From: Nostoc sp. CHAB 5715
GTDB taxonomy: Bacteria > Cyanobacteriota > Cyanobacteriia > Cyanobacteriales > Nostocaceae
Reading direction: 5' to 3'
DNA: 23,460 nucleotides
Assembly (NCBI RefSeq): GCF_020829685.1
Contig: NZ_JAIVFR010000006.1
Span: forward strand, 1 to 23,460
Below, piece after piece: positions 6,291 to 13,206 of the stretch (positions within the stretch are counted from its first letter, which is position 1; each line of letters begins with the position of its first letter). Below the pieces are notes generated by a model. It did not search any database. It had not been told where the DNA came from and saw only the letters and a program-made list of their open reading frames with translations. The position numbers were made by a program, and so were the translations under genes.

Positions 6291-6605
6291 TCAATGGAAA
6301 TTATGGACGTTCAGATTAGAGAAATTGTGTCCCAAATTTTTACTTAGGTAACTGTTGTGTCTACCTCCTTTTCCCGAAGTCTCAATCGCTGCTGCTGCCA
6401 AACGGTTATAGTTTGAAATCACCTGATGTACTGTTCTGACTGTTGTACCCGTATGCAGAGCGATCGCACTTGCTGGTCGTGGTTCAAAGAGAGCATTGTA
6501 GACAATTAACCACTTCTGTTATCTGCGAGGATGATCGCAGGTGGCTATTTTTTGTTTGATTTGTTCTAACGTTAGATGTGGCTCAACCCTGCTGACCCTT
6601 GCCAT
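6291..6605 (-). pseudogene. IS630-type transposase N-terminal HTH domain with nonsense mutation
   Basis: From ATG 6605 the minus frame reads MARVSRVEPHLTLEQIKQKI ATCDHPRR, then TAA (6519-6521), then continues in the same frame with QKWLIVYNALFEPRPASAIA, LHTGTTVRTVHQVISNYNRL and GGRHNSYLS. A single C-to-T change of CAA would explain the stop. This is the winged-HTH DNA-binding domain at the N-terminus of a group of IS630 transposases; the DDE domain is gone. It is a different IS630 subgroup from the fragment fused to AraC at position 1. Confidence 0.65.
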
Positions 6606-6738
6606 GACGAAAGTAATTATTTTAACTTATATCTATTTTACCAATTTTACACTTTAGAACGCGGATTGGTATCACCACATACTTAATCTATTTGTCATTG
6701 ACTCTGAACAAGTACCATTGAATTGAAAGGGGTGGAAT

Positions 6739-6812
6739 GATGGTTAAACCATCTTCTAGGCTTGACACTCCCCATGCATGAATGCGGGGGATTCTTCTCT
6801 GAGTGAGCCAAC
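6739..6812 (-). repeat. right-end hairpins of the IS605-type tnpB element
   Basis: Directly after the tnpB stop codon (reading the minus strand) lie two inverted repeats: 6770-6773 CCCC with 6786-6790 GGGGG around AT-rich ATGC/GCAT arms, and GATGGTT (6739-6745) with AACCATC (6747-6753). Subterminal hairpins next to a CTTGACACTCCCC motif are characteristic of IS200/IS605-group right ends, and in active elements this region also encodes the 3' end of the guide (omega) RNA. Confidence 0.55.
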
Positions 6813-7975
6813 TTACCCAAGCAGGTTTGCACCAACTAGGACAGAGGTCGATTCTCCAGAAGCGTTGCTTGCGTCAAGCGCAAAGGTTCCGACGTGCCCC
6901 GTCGTACCCAATCCTGAGTTAAGGATATTTATGCCAGCGTTGCGATCTCTATCCAATACGCATCCACATTGGCAAACATGGGTGCGAGTAGACAGAGACT
7001 TTTTCACAATGGAGCCACAGCTAGAGCATTCTTGGGACGTGTAGGCAGGGTTAACCGCAATAGTTACCCTTAAAAACACCTTGCCAAAATATTCTAGCCA
7101 AACTCGAAATTGATGCCATCCAGCGTCATTAATTGACTTAGCCAGACAATGATTTTTAACCATGTTCTTAATCCGCAAATCTTCATAGACTACTACATCG
7201 TTAGATGTGATTACGCACCGCGCCAACTTGATAGCGTGGTCTTTACGCTGTCTACTTATTTTGAGGTGAACTCTAGCTAATTTAACTCTAGCTTTACGTC
7301 GATTACTAGAACTTTTTACTTTGCGAGAAACCAGTCTTTGCGACCGTTTCATCTTTTTTTCCCCAGTCCGATAGAACCGAGGATTTTCAACTTTGTTACC
7401 CAATGAATCAGTGTAGAAACTTTCCAGTCCAACATCTAACCCGATAGTTAGGTGTGTTGGTTCTATTACTTCTTCTCGATCTACTTGGATGCAGAATTGA
7501 ACGTAGTAGCCATCAGCTTTTTTTACCAATCTCACCCGCTTAATCTGGTCTGGTTGATAGAAATTCAGGTCAGCCCCTTCGGGGAAGTCAAAAGTCAAAA
7601 GTCAAAAGTCAAAAGTAAGAACCCCATAAATAAATTTAGGGGCAAGAGTAAGGCGGACGCCGTATTTCTTGCGCGGTGCCACTCGTTATACATTTTTTAT
7701 TTTTCCATAAATAAATTTAGGGGCTTGTACCTTTTTCTTTCAGGTCACGAGTACCTTTAATTTTTAATCTACCAATTCCATTTTTATCGGTGAAAGTTAT
7801 CGATTTCCGGTCATCTGCTAGCTTCCATCCCGATGCTTTATATTCAACCGAACGATTATCTTTCTGAAACTTGGGATAACCTTTTTTCCCAGAAATATGG
7901 GTTTTGCAGTTCTCATAAAAACGGGATATTGCCGCCCACGCACGTTCTGTTGCTGCTTGACAAAGCTGTTAGCTA
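6813..7975 (-). pseudogene. tnpB: IS605-family TnpB RNA-guided nuclease gene, interrupted and 5'-truncated
   Basis: The C-terminal 240 or so residues (to 6813) are intact and carry the RuvC nuclease signature: GLDVGLESF (RuvC-I Asp), VVVYEDLRIKNM (RuvC-II Glu), a zinc ribbon SQECSSCG...VCQCGC and DRDRNAGINI (RuvC-III Asp). The upstream part lies at 7738-7975 in the minus strand: AATERAWAAISRFYENCKTH, KKGYPKFQKDNRSVEYKASG, GIGRLKIKGTRDL. Between GTRDL and NFYQPDQIKRV a 165-bp insert brings stop codons. Removing the insert and one copy of its 9-bp duplication restores GTRDLNFYQPDQ exactly. About 80 N-terminal codons are missing before AATERAW, where a TTAGCTA repeat begins. The TTG at 7598 that opens the 3' frame lies in repeat DNA and is not a natural start. 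Confidence 0.85.
7573..7737. mobile_element. 165-bp repeat cassette inserted in tnpB with 9-bp target duplication
   Basis: The flanks TTCAGGTCA at 7564-7572 and 7738-7746 are identical. Between them lie a short hairpin (CCCCTTCGGGG), four GTCAAAA heptamers (7587-7614), and two identical 20-bp direct repeats at 7624-7643 and 7705-7724 (81 bp apart) around a GC-rich block. The insert encodes no protein. The clean duplication argues for transposition, though no clear terminal inverted repeat is visible beyond GCCCCTT at the left and AGGGGC near the right. Confidence 0.7.
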
Positions 7976-8108
7976 TTAGCTATTAGCTATTAACCCGGTA
8001 CATGCCTCGCCCCTCGTGGGCGAAAAATTCGAGTCTTGGGGAGGTTAATACCCCGCTCATATTGGGCGGCTTGTTTAAAACTAATCGCTAATCGCTAACC
8101 GCTAATCA
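7969..8108. repeat. two heptamer tandem repeats (STRR) around a hairpin-containing remnant
   Basis: TTAGCTA is repeated three times at 7969-7989 and CTAATCG-type heptamers four times at 8081-8108. Between them (7993-8070) is a GC-rich stretch with the hairpin CGCCC-CTCGT-GGGCG near 8008-8023, which could be a leftover of the tnpB element's left side. Seven-nucleotide tandem repeats are typical of heterocystous cyanobacteria. Confidence 0.6.
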
Positions 8109-8129
8109 CTTTTATTTTGCACAGATTTT

Positions 8130-8202
8130 GGGGAATTAGCTCAGTTGGTAGAGTGCTGCGATCGCACCGCAGAGGCCATCGGTTCAAATCCGTTATTCTC
8201 CA
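8130..8202 (+). tRNA. tRNA-Ala (anticodon CGC)
   Basis: 73 nt fold as a cloverleaf. The acceptor pairs GGGGAAT with ATTCTCC (one G-U), with A as discriminator. The D stem is GCTC/GAGT with an AGTTGGTA loop. The anticodon stem CTGCG/CGCAG encloses the 7-nt loop ATCGCAC, giving anticodon CGC (alanine, codon GCG). The T arm ATCGG-TTCAAAT-CCGTT has one T-T mismatch. CCA is not encoded. A HIP1 octamer (GCGATCGC) spans the anticodon stem and loop. Transposon-end-like repeats begin within ten bases of the 3' end. Confidence 0.85.
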
Positions 8203-8211
8203 TTGCCCCGG

Positions 8212-8284
8212 TAGAGCGGCAAATTATTTGTCCGTGACGACAAAATATTTGTTAAAAGATTTAGAGCGACAAATTATTTGTCAC
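8212..8284. mobile_element. TnsB-site-like repeats, possible end of a Tn7-like (CAST-type) transposon
   Basis: TAGAGCGGCAAATTATTTGTC (8212-8232) recurs with one change at 8262-8282, and a looser copy with GACGACAAAATATTTGTT lies between (8233-8253). The near-palindromic core GACAAATTATTTGTC resembles the repeated GACA...TGTC TnsB-binding sites at the ends of type V-K CRISPR-associated transposons such as ShCAST, which insert beside tRNA genes. No tns genes, Cas12k or TGTACA-type terminus is seen, so only a remnant of one end is proposed. Confidence 0.4.
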
Positions 8285-8320
8285 ACTTCTGCATATTTTT
8301 TTTTACAAAAACCGTAATAA

Positions 8321-8366
8321 CTGGAGTTTAGACTAGTTTCGCACTGGAAACTAGTCTAAACTCCAG
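8321..8366. repeat. perfect 20-bp inverted repeat, 6-nt loop
   Basis: Positions 8321-8340 are exactly complementary to 8347-8366 with loop 8341-8346. The hairpin would be very stable, but no T-run follows on either strand, so it is not a standard terminator. It lies next to the IS4-like remnant and may be an IS end or a small MITE. Confidence 0.6.
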
Positions 8367-8680
8367 ATACCTGCAATTATATGTATCATACTTTTCGTGA
8401 AATGGTATAAGTTGGAAATAAATGTCTCAAGCAAATGCTCGTTTAGGGCACGCCGCTTCACGCTTGCCCTTGAGAAGATTGACGCTGTGCCATCTTGATG
8501 CTGTTGTCGCGCTTCGACTTTGGCAAGATAGAGAGCGGTAAAACTCGCATTGAAGTCAAACTCTAGCTTGAAGCAGTCGCGCTTGGCGATCAGCCAGTCC
8601 GGTGAACTGCTTGGCGTCTCGAAACAAAAATTCGATTTGAAAGTCCCTAATGAAGTTACGGCAAATTTTTTGCATGGAGA
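8367..8680 (-). pseudogene. IS4-like DDE transposase C-terminal remnant, frameshifted
   Basis: One minus frame reads RDFQIEFLFRDAKQFTGLAD, the conserved E-containing block (F-Q-I-E-F-x-F-R-D) of DDE transposases. At about 8577 the similarity moves to another frame: LEFDFNASFTALYLAKVEAR, then SRASVKRRALNEHLLETFIS. Together these form the C-terminal third of the protein. The N-terminal two thirds with the two catalytic Asp residues are absent. The remnant ends just before the WD40 gene on the opposite strand. Confidence 0.65.
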
Positions 8681-8684
8681 CACA

Positions 8685-9860
8685 ATGAAACGACGACAGA
8701 GATTGACGAACCCCAAAGCAAATCGGCGGATGCGGTTCCGGACAATTGCAAAGGTGATGCTGGTAGGCGCGATCATGCTTGCGTGTGTCGGAGGCAGCGC
8801 AGCAGGATTTGCGGCTTGGCAAAGTCCGAAAACACAAATGGCTGCCAATCGCGATCAAGCAGTTGCAGTGGTTGAAACAGTCCGCCCAGAGCACGAACAC
8901 GCATGGAAACAGTCAGCAGACGCTGAACAAAATTGGAGTGTTGCCCATCAGAAGCAGGGGGTGAATGAGGAGAGTGTGCAAAACAATTGGCAAAACAGCT
9001 CGGCTGACAACGATACTGTATACAGTGTTAGCTTCAGCCCGGACGGACAAATACTCGCCTCTGGCAGTGGAGATGGCAATATTAGGTTATGGAAGCCAGA
9101 CGGCACGCTGCTTAACACGCTCAGAGGTCATGATTTCATTGTGAACAGTGTCAGCTTCAGCCCGGATGGACAAACGATTGCCTCTAGTAGTGCTGATCTG
9201 ACCATCAAGCTGTGGAAGCCAGACGGCACGCTGCTTAACACGCTCAGGGGTCACGAAGATATTGTACACAGTGTCAGCTTCAGCCCGGATGGACAAACGA
9301 TTGTCTCTTGCAGTGTAGATAACACCATCAAGCTGTGGAAGCCAGATGGCACGCTGCTCAACACGCTGATGGGTCACGAGCTTACTGTATACGATGTCAG
9401 CTTCAGCCCAGATGGACAAACACTCGCCTCCGGCAGTTTGGATGAGACCATCAAGCTGTGGAAGCTAGACGGCACGCTAATCAACACGCTCAGGGGTGAC
9501 ACTAGTTATGTAGGTAGTGTCAGTTTCAGCCCAGACGGACAAATACTCGCCTCTAGCAGTGGGGATGGCACTATCAAGCTATGGAAGCCAGACGGCAGAC
9601 TGCTCAAGACGTTCAGGGGTGACACTAGTTTTGTGAACAGTGTCAGTTTCAGCCCGGATGGACAAACGATTGCCTCTGGCAGTGGGGATGGCAATATTAG
9701 GCTGTGGAAGCTAGATGGCACACTGCTCAACACGCTGACAGGTCCCACTCGTGGTGTTGAGAGTATCAGCTTCAGCCCAGATGGACAAACACTCGTCTCT
9801 GGCGGTGGGGATAACACCATCAGGCTGTGGAATTTGAACGAGGTTGCGTCGCAAAACTAA
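8685..9860 (+). CDS. membrane-anchored seven-repeat WD40 protein
   Basis: 391 residues from ATG 8685, chosen because GGAGAC lies 5-10 nt upstream and the sequence before it is transposase remnant on the other strand. A basic N-terminus (MKRRQRL) precedes one hydrophobic helix at about 20-45 (IAKVMLVGAIMLACVGGSAA). A polar linker leads to seven WD40 blades (about residues 112-391), each 40-41 residues with [VS]SFSPDGQ, LASGSGDG and IRLWKPDGTLLNTLRG. Seven blades close one propeller. The repeats are nearly identical in DNA with a ~123-bp period, suggesting recent homogenisation. WD40 propellers scaffold protein complexes; cyanobacterial ones are often joined to STAND ATPase or kinase domains, absent here. 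Partners are unknown. Confidence 0.85.
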   Translation: MKRRQRLTNPKANRRMRFRTIAKVMLVGAIMLACVGGSAAGFAAWQSPKTQMAANRDQAVAVVETVRPEHEHAWKQSADAEQNWSVAHQKQGVNEESVQNNWQNSSADNDTVYSVSFSPDGQILASGSGDGNIRLWKPDGTLLNTLRGHDFIVNSVSFSPDGQTIASSSADLTIKLWKPDGTLLNTLRGHEDIVHSVSFSPDGQTIVSCSVDNTIKLWKPDGTLLNTLMGHELTVYDVSFSPDGQTLASGSLDETIKLWKLDGTLINTLRGDTSYVGSVSFSPDGQILASSSGDGTIKLWKPDGRLLKTFRGDTSFVNSVSFSPDGQTIASGSGDGNIRLWKLDGTLLNTLTGPTRGVESISFSPDGQTLVSGGGDNTIRLWNLNEVASQN

Positions 9861-10091
9861 TAAGGTGAGCGGGCTTGATTTTCTCTGATTGAACTTCAAG
9901 GGTTTCTCACTCCCTGTTCATGTGGCGGCGTTTCCCACCAGAAACCATTCTACGTTTCTATTTCACAACGGCTCTGTTCAATAGTCCGGATAGTTAAGGA
10001 ATGGTGGCAAAACTAGGCAGTATGACCATACACGGCCATGCACTCCAAGCCAGCAGGCAGAATTTCAGAGGCGATCGCCAGCGTTTTCAGG
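9861..10091. other. spacer, no gene recognised
   Basis: No reading frame here has a recognisable domain. A HIP1 octamer lies at about 10071. The segment 9967-10030 may include IS debris, but I could not assign it. Confidence 0.3.
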
Positions 10092-10352
10092 TCATTCGTT
10101 TTTGGGTCGATGACAAGTTGGAGGAGGTGGAACCGCCCCAGCAGGAGCAGTGGCAATCAATCTGACTGCGCCGTCTGCACCCATAACCCAACCTTGCGCT
10201 TCCACGATCGCCGCTGCTTCTATCCTTCCAGGCTCTTGATCGGGGGGAGCGATGGTAGGTTCCAGCAGTGGTGGAGATGAGGCTCTCATTGCCTAACTGC
10301 AAAAGCTCGACATCGTGCAGGGTGATCCTTGATTGAGAATCAGCGATGTCTA
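10092..10352 (-). pseudogene. C-terminal remnant of a filamentous-hemagglutinin-type exoprotein
   Basis: One minus frame gives ADSQSRITLHDVELLQLGNE SLISTTAGT, which resembles the beta-helical repeats of cyanobacterial two-partner-secretion exoproteins (...ISTTAGT...GGN). In another frame the C-terminus AAAIVEAQGWVMGADGAVRL IATAPAGAVPPPPTCHRP matches the usual end of such proteins (IVEAQGWxxxAxGxVxLxAxAP). A deletion and frameshift separate the two parts. Only ~80 residues of a protein normally many hundreds long remain. Confidence 0.5.
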
Positions 10353-10371
10353 CGACGGGCTACGCCTACGC
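10343..10371. repeat. second copy of the 29-bp Nostoc-type repeat
   Basis: GCGATGTCTACGACGGGCTA and the following CGCCTACGC match the repeat at 6152-6180 at most positions. Confidence 0.55.
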
Positions 10372-10410
10372 AACCGTAGACTGCTCATCTCGTCCTAAAT
10401 CTTAACTCCA

Positions 10411-10444
10411 GGTAATAAAAAAAGGAGCCTAAGTTAGGCTCCTT
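10411..10444 (-). terminator. intrinsic terminator of the rplJ-rplL operon
   Basis: AAGGAGCC (10422-10429) pairs with GGCTCCTT (10437-10444) around TAAGTTA. On the minus strand the hairpin is followed by a run of seven T, immediately downstream of rplL. Confidence 0.85.
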
Positions 10445-10477
10445 AATAAAAAACTGGTAATAGTAATAGAATTGTGA

Positions 10478-10873
10478 CTACTTAACAGTCACCTTACCGC
10501 CAGCTTCTTCGATGCGCTTCTTAGCATCTTCAGCAGCATCCTTTGCAATACCTTCTTTAACTGCCTTGGGCGCAGCTTCTACCAAGTCTTTCGCTTCTTT
10601 CAGACCCAAACCGGTCAATTCCCGGACAATCTTCAGCACGGCAATCTTCTTATCAGCTGGGACTGATTCAAGAATCACTTCAAACTCGGTTTGCTCAACA
10701 GCTTCCTCAGCCGGAGCAGCAGCACCACCACCACCAGGCATCACCATCATGCCGCCAACGGGTGCAGCAGCACTCACGCCAAAAGCTTCTTCAATTTGCT
10801 TGACTAACTCAGCAGCTTCCAGCAAAGACAGTTTTTTTAGTTCTTCTAAAATGTTATCGGTTGCAGCAGACAT
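10478..10873 (-). CDS. rplL: 50S ribosomal protein L7/L12
   Basis: 131 residues, the usual length. The N-terminal dimerisation helix ([20 protein letters not shown]) is followed by a flexible Ala/Gly-rich hinge ([18 protein letters not shown]) and the C-terminal factor-binding domain ([40 protein letters not shown]). L12 dimers form the mobile stalk that recruits IF2, EF-Tu, EF-G and release factors. The start has AGGAG upstream. It is the last gene of the minus-strand cluster and ends just before a strong terminator. A 169-bp spacer containing repeats separates it from rplJ. Confidence 0.98.
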   Translation of the reverse strand: MSAATDNILEELKKLSLLEAAELVKQIEEAFGVSAAAPVGGMMVMPGGGGAAAPAEEAVEQTEFEVILESVPADKKIAVLKIVRELTGLGLKEAKDLVEAAPKAVKEGIAKDAAEDAKKRIEEAGGKVTVK

Positions 10874-11042
10874 TGATATAACTCCTGTAATTTTGATTAT
10901 TTGTTAGTCATTAGTCATTAGCTTTTGAACGGCAGGTGCTCCACTTGGGGAGCCACCCCCGTGGGCGGGTTTCCCGACTTGAGGGGAGTGGCGTGAGACC
11001 CCAAGACCGCACTGCCTCTTTTTGACTGATGAACCACGAAGT
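10874..11042. repeat. rplJ-rplL spacer filled with interspersed repeat
   Basis: TTAGTCA heptamers lie at 10904-10917. Positions ~10932-10995 (including TTGGGGAGCCAC and CGGGTTTCCCGACTTGA) recur in inverted orientation at 20567-20614. The spacer is unusually long for these coupled genes. Confidence 0.6.
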
Positions 11043-11603
11043 CTATTCAGCAACAGTTTCAGTTTCGGTGCTACCACCACCTTGCTCTTGTTCGGCCACA
11101 GCCTGCAAAGCACGAGCCAGTGAACCAGGAACTTCGTTGATACCCACAGCAATCTTGGTAGCCAAGGCGTTGATAGCTCCAGCTATTTGTGCTATGAGTT
11201 GTTCCTTAGATGGCAAGTCTCCCAGAGCTTTGACATCTGGTTCTTTGAGTAGACGACCTTCCATGACACCGCCACGAAGTTCTGTCTTCTTGGTGGCTTT
11301 TTGGAAGTCTTGGTAAGCCTTAATTGCAGATGAAAAATCTTCTTTGACTAACAAAAAGGCTGAAGAACCTTTGAGTAGTTCTGACAATGGCTGCCATTTT
11401 TCCTCGTCTTTAATAGCAATGCCCATCAAAGTATTTTTAGTGACTTTGCAGACAGTACCACTCGGACGTAGCCGCCGCCGTAAGTCTGTGATTTCAGCAA
11501 CTGTTAGCCCTTGATACTCTATTACCAGTGCCAGAGTTGACTCACTCAAAGTTTCTTTGAGGTCAGCTACTATCTCTTTTTTATTTTCTAGTGTTCTACC
11601 CAT
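11043..11603 (-). CDS. rplJ: 50S ribosomal protein L10
   Basis: 186 residues. [20 protein letters not shown] is followed by the conserved core ([52 protein letters not shown]) and the C-terminal L12-binding helix ([20 protein letters not shown]). L10 anchors L12 dimers on 23S rRNA at the stalk base. A near-consensus ribosome-binding site (AAGGAGGTGA) lies 8 nt upstream of the ATG at 11603. L10 commonly represses its own operon through the leader. Confidence 0.98.
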   Translation of the reverse strand: MGRTLENKKEIVADLKETLSESTLALVIEYQGLTVAEITDLRRRLRPSGTVCKVTKNTLMGIAIKDEEKWQPLSELLKGSSAFLLVKEDFSSAIKAYQDFQKATKKTELRGGVMEGRLLKEPDVKALGDLPSKEQLIAQIAGAINALATKIAVGINEVPGSLARALQAVAEQEQGGGSTETETVAE

Positions 11604-11850
11604 TCCAGTCTCACCTCCTTAAAATAATCGGGGAAGTGCCCTACTTGTAAGTTTCTTCACTTGTACGTTTCTTCTAAATCTGAACCCAAATAACAAACCC
11701 CAGCTAATTTAGCCGGGGTTGAGTATTAAGACTCTTAACGCCATAGTTATCACACCTTTAAGGGTGGTAATTCTGACTATTAGAGTTTTAACCTCGGCAG
11801 GATATTAAGCTATTAGCACCTGCTGTCTCCGGCTTTGCCTATTTAATTGC
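11604..11850 (-). promoter_or_regulatory. rplJ leader with hairpin, candidate L10 autoregulatory/attenuator region
   Basis: The 329-bp gap between rplA and rplJ contains a hairpin, AACCCC (11696-11701) with GGGGTT (11715-11720) and inner GCT/AGC pairs, followed on the minus strand by TTTGTTATTT. Further upstream, ACTCTAA and TTAAGAGT segments at 11730-11795 can also pair. L10 leaders in bacteria bind the L10-L12 complex and control transcription or translation; assignment here is by position and structure only. Confidence 0.45.
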
Positions 11851-11852
11851 TC

Positions 11853-11930
11853 AGGGGGAGTGGGGAGTGGGGAGTAGTGAGTGGGGGAATTATTTTATTC
11901 CCTACTCCCTACTCCCTATTCCCTACTCCC
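11853..11930. repeat. GGGGAGT/ACTCCCT heptamer repeats forming an inverted pair
   Basis: GGGGAGT-type heptamers run through 11853-11888 and complementary CCCTACT-type heptamers through 11899-11930, immediately after the rplA stop codon. The two arms could form a long hairpin. Similar heptamers occur inside the RND gene at 22730-22803. Confidence 0.7.
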
Positions 11931-11932
11931 TT

Positions 11933-12646
11933 TTACGCTGCTTCGCTCAGTTTCAAATCTCGTAGGGCGCTGATATCAACTTTAATCGATGGCCCCATTG
12001 TGGCTGACACATAAAATGTGCGCCAATAACGACCTTTAGCTCCTGAAGGACGGTTACGGTCAATCGTCTCTTGTAATGCCTTCAGGTTGACTAACAAATC
12101 TTCAGGCGAGAAGGTTGCCTTACCAAACATAACATGGACAATACCAGTTCGGTCAGCTCGGAATTCTAGTTTACCAGCTTTGAATTCTGCGATCGCACTT
12201 CCTAAATCAAATGTTACGGTTCCGCCTTTGGGCGATGGCATTAAACCACGCGGCCCAAGCAACTTACCCAGCTTTGCCACCTGTGGCATCACATCGGGTG
12301 TGGCAATCAGCTTGTCAAAATCCATTCTACCTTTTTGGATTTCGTCAATCAGTTCTTCTGAACCGACTATATCAGCACCAGCGTTGCTTGCTTCGTTTAC
12401 CTTTTCACCTCTGGCTATCACCGCTACCCGGACGATTTGTCCTGTACCTTTGGGCAGTGCTACCGTTGTTCGCAACTGTTGGTCTGTATACTTAGGGTCA
12501 ATTCCCAGCCGGATATGCGCTTCCGCAGCTTCGGTAAATTTAGCTGTTGCTGTGTCTTTGAGAAGAGCTAAAGCCTCTAAAGGATTATAGTCCTTATCTT
12601 CTACTTTTGCTTGCAGTCCTTGCAAACGACGCGATATTTTTGGCAT
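11933..12646 (-). CDS. rplA: 50S ribosomal protein L1
   Basis: 237 residues. Conserved blocks are [32 protein letters not shown], the LPKGTG motif, [36 protein letters not shown] and [21 protein letters not shown]1 forms the ribosome's L1 stalk near the E site and represses rplK-rplA translation. The ATG at 12646 has AGGAG upstream. It is separated from rplK by 128 bp of heptamer repeats. Confidence 0.98.
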   Translation of the reverse strand: MPKISRRLQGLQAKVEDKDYNPLEALALLKDTATAKFTEAAEAHIRLGIDPKYTDQQLRTTVALPKGTGQIVRVAVIARGEKVNEASNAGADIVGSEELIDEIQKGRMDFDKLIATPDVMPQVAKLGKLLGPRGLMPSPKGGTVTFDLGSAIAEFKAGKLEFRADRTGIVHVMFGKATFSPEDLLVNLKALQETIDRNRPSGAKGRYWRTFYVSATMGPSIKVDISALRDLKLSEAA

Positions 12647-12689
12647 TTTGTTCTCCTGGGGTAATTCCGAAGCCTCGCCTCTCCCCCGA

Positions 12690-12779
12690 TAATTTGTTAT
12701 TTGTCCTTTGTCATTTGTCCTTTGTCAGTCGTTTATTTTCTCCTGACTAATGACTAATGACTAATGACTAATGACTAAT
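12690..12779. repeat. STRR in the rplK-rplA spacer, overlapping the rplK stop codon
   Basis: TTTGTCC/TTTGTCA-type heptamers occupy about 12698-12728, and TGACTAA is repeated five times at 12744-12778. The rplK stop codon (12775-12777) lies within the last copy, so the array begins at the end of the coding region. Confidence 0.8.
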
Positions 12780-13200
12780 CCGTGATTGTTACACCCATAT
12801 TTTTAGCCGTTCCTGCCACAATCTTCATTGCCGCGTCTATGTCGTTGGCATTAAGGTCGGGGAGTTTGGTTTGGGCTATTTCTTGCAATTGGGCTTTGCT
12901 AATTGACCCAACCTTCTTTTTGTTGGGTTCATTCGAGCCTTTTTCAATCTTCGCCGCCTTCTGAATCAGCACTGATGCTGGTGGCGTTTTGAGGACAAAT
13001 GTAAAACTCCGGTCTTCAAAAACCGAGATTTCTACAGGTATGACCATTCCAGCTTGGTCTGCTGTTTTGGCGTTGTATTCTTTGCAGAACATCATGATGT
13101 TAACGCCATGTTGACCCAAGGCGGGCCCCACTGGCGGTGCTGGGTTGGCTTTTCCAGCATTCAGGGCCAGTTTAATGACCGCCACTACTTTCTTCGCCAT
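12775..13200 (-). CDS. rplK: 50S ribosomal protein L11
   Basis: 141 residues, standard length. [36 protein letters not shown] is the proline-rich N-terminal domain that meets EF-G; the C-terminal domain ([33 protein letters not shown]) binds the 23S rRNA GTPase centre. L11 is needed for the stringent response through RelA in other bacteria. It starts 6 nt after the nusG stop, so the two are probably translationally coupled; no strong ribosome-binding site of its own is seen. Confidence 0.98.
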   Translation of the reverse strand: MAKKVVAVIKLALNAGKANPAPPVGPALGQHGVNIMMFCKEYNAKTADQAGMVIPVEISVFEDRSFTFVLKTPPASVLIQKAAKIEKGSNEPNKKKVGSISKAQLQEIAQTKLPDLNANDIDAAMKIVAGTAKNMGVTITD

Positions 13201-13206
13201 TTGTAT

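Noticed and set aside
6813..7598. 261-residue TnpB taken as a complete protein
   Set aside because: The start lies in heptamer repeat DNA (TTG) and the N-terminal domain is on the other side of a 165-bp insert; it is the 3' part of a broken gene.
8117..8317. ORF of 66 residues over the tRNA
   Set aside because: It reads through tRNA-Ala and the repeat region; no protein signature.
8550..8684. Upstream 45-residue extension of the WD40 gene
   Set aside because: This stretch is the reverse strand of an IS4-like transposase remnant, and a better start with GGAG lies at 8685.
9087..9820. Minus-strand ORFs with internal repeats opposite the WD40 gene
   Set aside because: They mirror the 123-bp WD40 repeat period and have no independent support.
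10512..10907. 131-residue plus-strand ORF opposite rplL
   Set aside because: It is the antisense shadow of rplL, open because of that gene's Ala-rich codon pattern.
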